Positions 63,313 through 64,000 of a stretch of DNA of 64,000 nucleotides are shown piece by piece. The stretch's first letter is position 1, and every line of letters begins with the position of its first letter. Position numbers and translations under genes: made by a program. The notes under the pieces are model-generated. The model had not been told where the DNA came from. It saw only the letters and a list, made by a program, of their open reading frames with translations, and searched no databases. The DNA comes from Chitinophagaceae bacterium (lineage in GTDB: Bacteria; Bacteroidota; Bacteroidia; Chitinophagales; Chitinophagaceae): positions 1 to 64,000 of the forward strand of contig JADKAJ010000005.1 in assembly GCA_016719165.1 (NCBI GenBank), read 5' to 3'.

Positions 63313-64000
63313 TCAGCTAGTTACAACCTGCACCTCCAGTTCTGGTTTATTTTCCAAAAACTGGATCATTTCTTCGTTCATCTCAAAACCGCTATTCATT
63401 GTCACCAGGCTGATTTTCATCTTGTTCTTAGGTTCTGATAAAGTGAATTTAAGGGTTGACTTGCCGGGATTATTCTTAACATTTTTTTCAATAAAGTTTA
63501 CCAATTCGCTGCTGATATCCTGCGGATGTGCCTCAATGGTAAGTTGTTTTGTCATGTTTCGCTTCATGGTTTCAGCCAGCGAGACACTCATAACCTTAAA
63601 TTCAAATTCATCTTTATTGTATCGTTGTTTGAAATATCCGTGTATAAGAACAGTACTGCCCTGTTGCAATATGGGAGTCAGCCGCATATAATCTTCACTG
63701 AACAGGGGAAATTCAGTTTTGCCAGAATAGTCTTCGATCACAAAATTGCCATACTTGTTACCACTTCTGGCTATCCGGTGCTGTGCATCTGATACCAGCC
63801 CCACAATACGGAACGGTCTGCCCGGATTTGGCTGCATTTTTATCGCTTCTTTGAACTCATTGAAATCAGCCAATGGAGTTACACCATAGTGCTTCATTTC
63901 AAATTTGTAATTATCCAACGGATGGCCGCTCAGGAATATTCCGGTAACTTCTTTTTCATGATCCAGTTGTACAATCAATGGCCAGGGTGCACAATCAGTA
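63313..64000 (-). CDS. dnaE: DNA polymerase III alpha subunit, C-terminal part
   Basis: The frame is open to the window edge (upstream codons read TDCAPWPLIVQLDHEKEV), so the gene is cut; about 229 C-terminal residues are visible. EKEVTGIFLSGHPLDNY is the conserved DnaE segment at the end of the fingers/HhH region. An OB-fold follows (RIVGLVSDAQHRIARSGNKY, GNFVIEDYSGKTEFPLFSEDY), then a tail to TGA at 63313. The intact gene would make the replicative polymerase. Located upstream of trxA on the same strand with about 160 bp between. Confidence 0.9.
   Translation of the reverse strand, partial: TDCAPWPLIVQLDHEKEVTGIFLSGHPLDNYKFEMKHYGVTPLADFNEFKEAIKMQPNPGRPFRIVGLVSDAQHRIARSGNKYGNFVIEDYSGKTEFPLFSEDYMRLTPILQQGSTVLIHGYFKQRYNKDEFEFKVMSVSLAETMKRNMTKQLTIEAHPQDISSELVNFIEKNVKNNPGKSTLKFTLSEPKNKMKISLVTMNSGFEMNEEMIQFLENKPELEVQVVTS

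Overview
The window looks like a chromosomal stretch of a Bacteroidota species, most probably a Chitinophagaceae/Sphingobacteriia-type bacterium. The evidence is a SusC/SusD pair, a type IX secretion (type B) C-terminal sorting domain, a CCDC81-type HU/SPOR protein, futalosine-pathway menaquinone genes, the Bacteroidota promoter form TAnnTTTG just ahead of several starts, and weak Shine-Dalgarno signals. There is no phage, insertion sequence, rRNA or CRISPR array. The single tRNA is tRNA-Cys.

Layout. (1) 1-5.9 kb is accessory: a frame-broken WG-repeat protein, an unknown secreted protein lying between two diverged copies of a ~136 bp repeat, and an A/T-rich three-gene operon (nucleotidyltransferase-like protein, XRE regulator, KGGVGR ATPase with TPRs) preceded by two copies of a palindromic operator-like repeat. 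This operon is the best candidate for an undescribed system. (2) 5.9-13.3 kb is mainly core: prfC, a GNAT acetyltransferase, a large T9SS surface protein, purB and mqnA. (3) 13.3-23.1 kb is a surface-polysaccharide cluster: three methyltransferases, a GT9-like protein, a hexapeptide acetyltransferase, an NAD-sugar epimerase, GT2, GT4 and a YfhO membrane protein. (4) 23.1-27.6 kb is housekeeping: yhhQ, NUDIX, corA, dapF, a nucleoside phosphorylase and tRNA-Cys.

(5) 27.6-55.9 kb is a complete sialic-acid / mucin-type glycan utilisation locus. A divergent GntR/FadR regulator faces SusC-SusD, followed by sialic acid lyase, kelch mutarotase, MFS transporter, sialidase, N-acylglucosamine 2-epimerase, an M60-like (mucin) peptidase, a small broken lipoprotein, a GH109-type protein, an N-acetylhexosamine kinase, a sialate O-acetylesterase, GH20, two GH2 enzymes and an SGNH-GH20 fusion. 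The outer enzymes would deacetylate and desialylate glycans and strip Gal, GalNAc and GlcNAc. SusCD and the MFS carrier import the sugars, the lyase and epimerase convert Neu5Ac to ManNAc to GlcNAc, and the kinase phosphorylates the product. The last 14 bases of the tRNA-Cys region recur at 55929-55942, immediately followed by a rho-independent terminator, so the whole 28 kb locus appears to be an island inserted at the tRNA 3' end that separated the tRNA from its original terminator.

(6) 56-64 kb is again core-like: HU/SPOR protein, FKBP isomerase, sdaA, a histone H1-like protein, mqnE, a nucleoside transporter, thioredoxin and the 3' end of dnaE.

Two places (1-2040 and 39.8-41.8 kb) carry clusters of single-base indels, mostly in homopolymer runs. 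In the peptidase two of them exactly flank a hidden HELGH zinc motif, so sequencing or assembly error is as likely as gene decay there.
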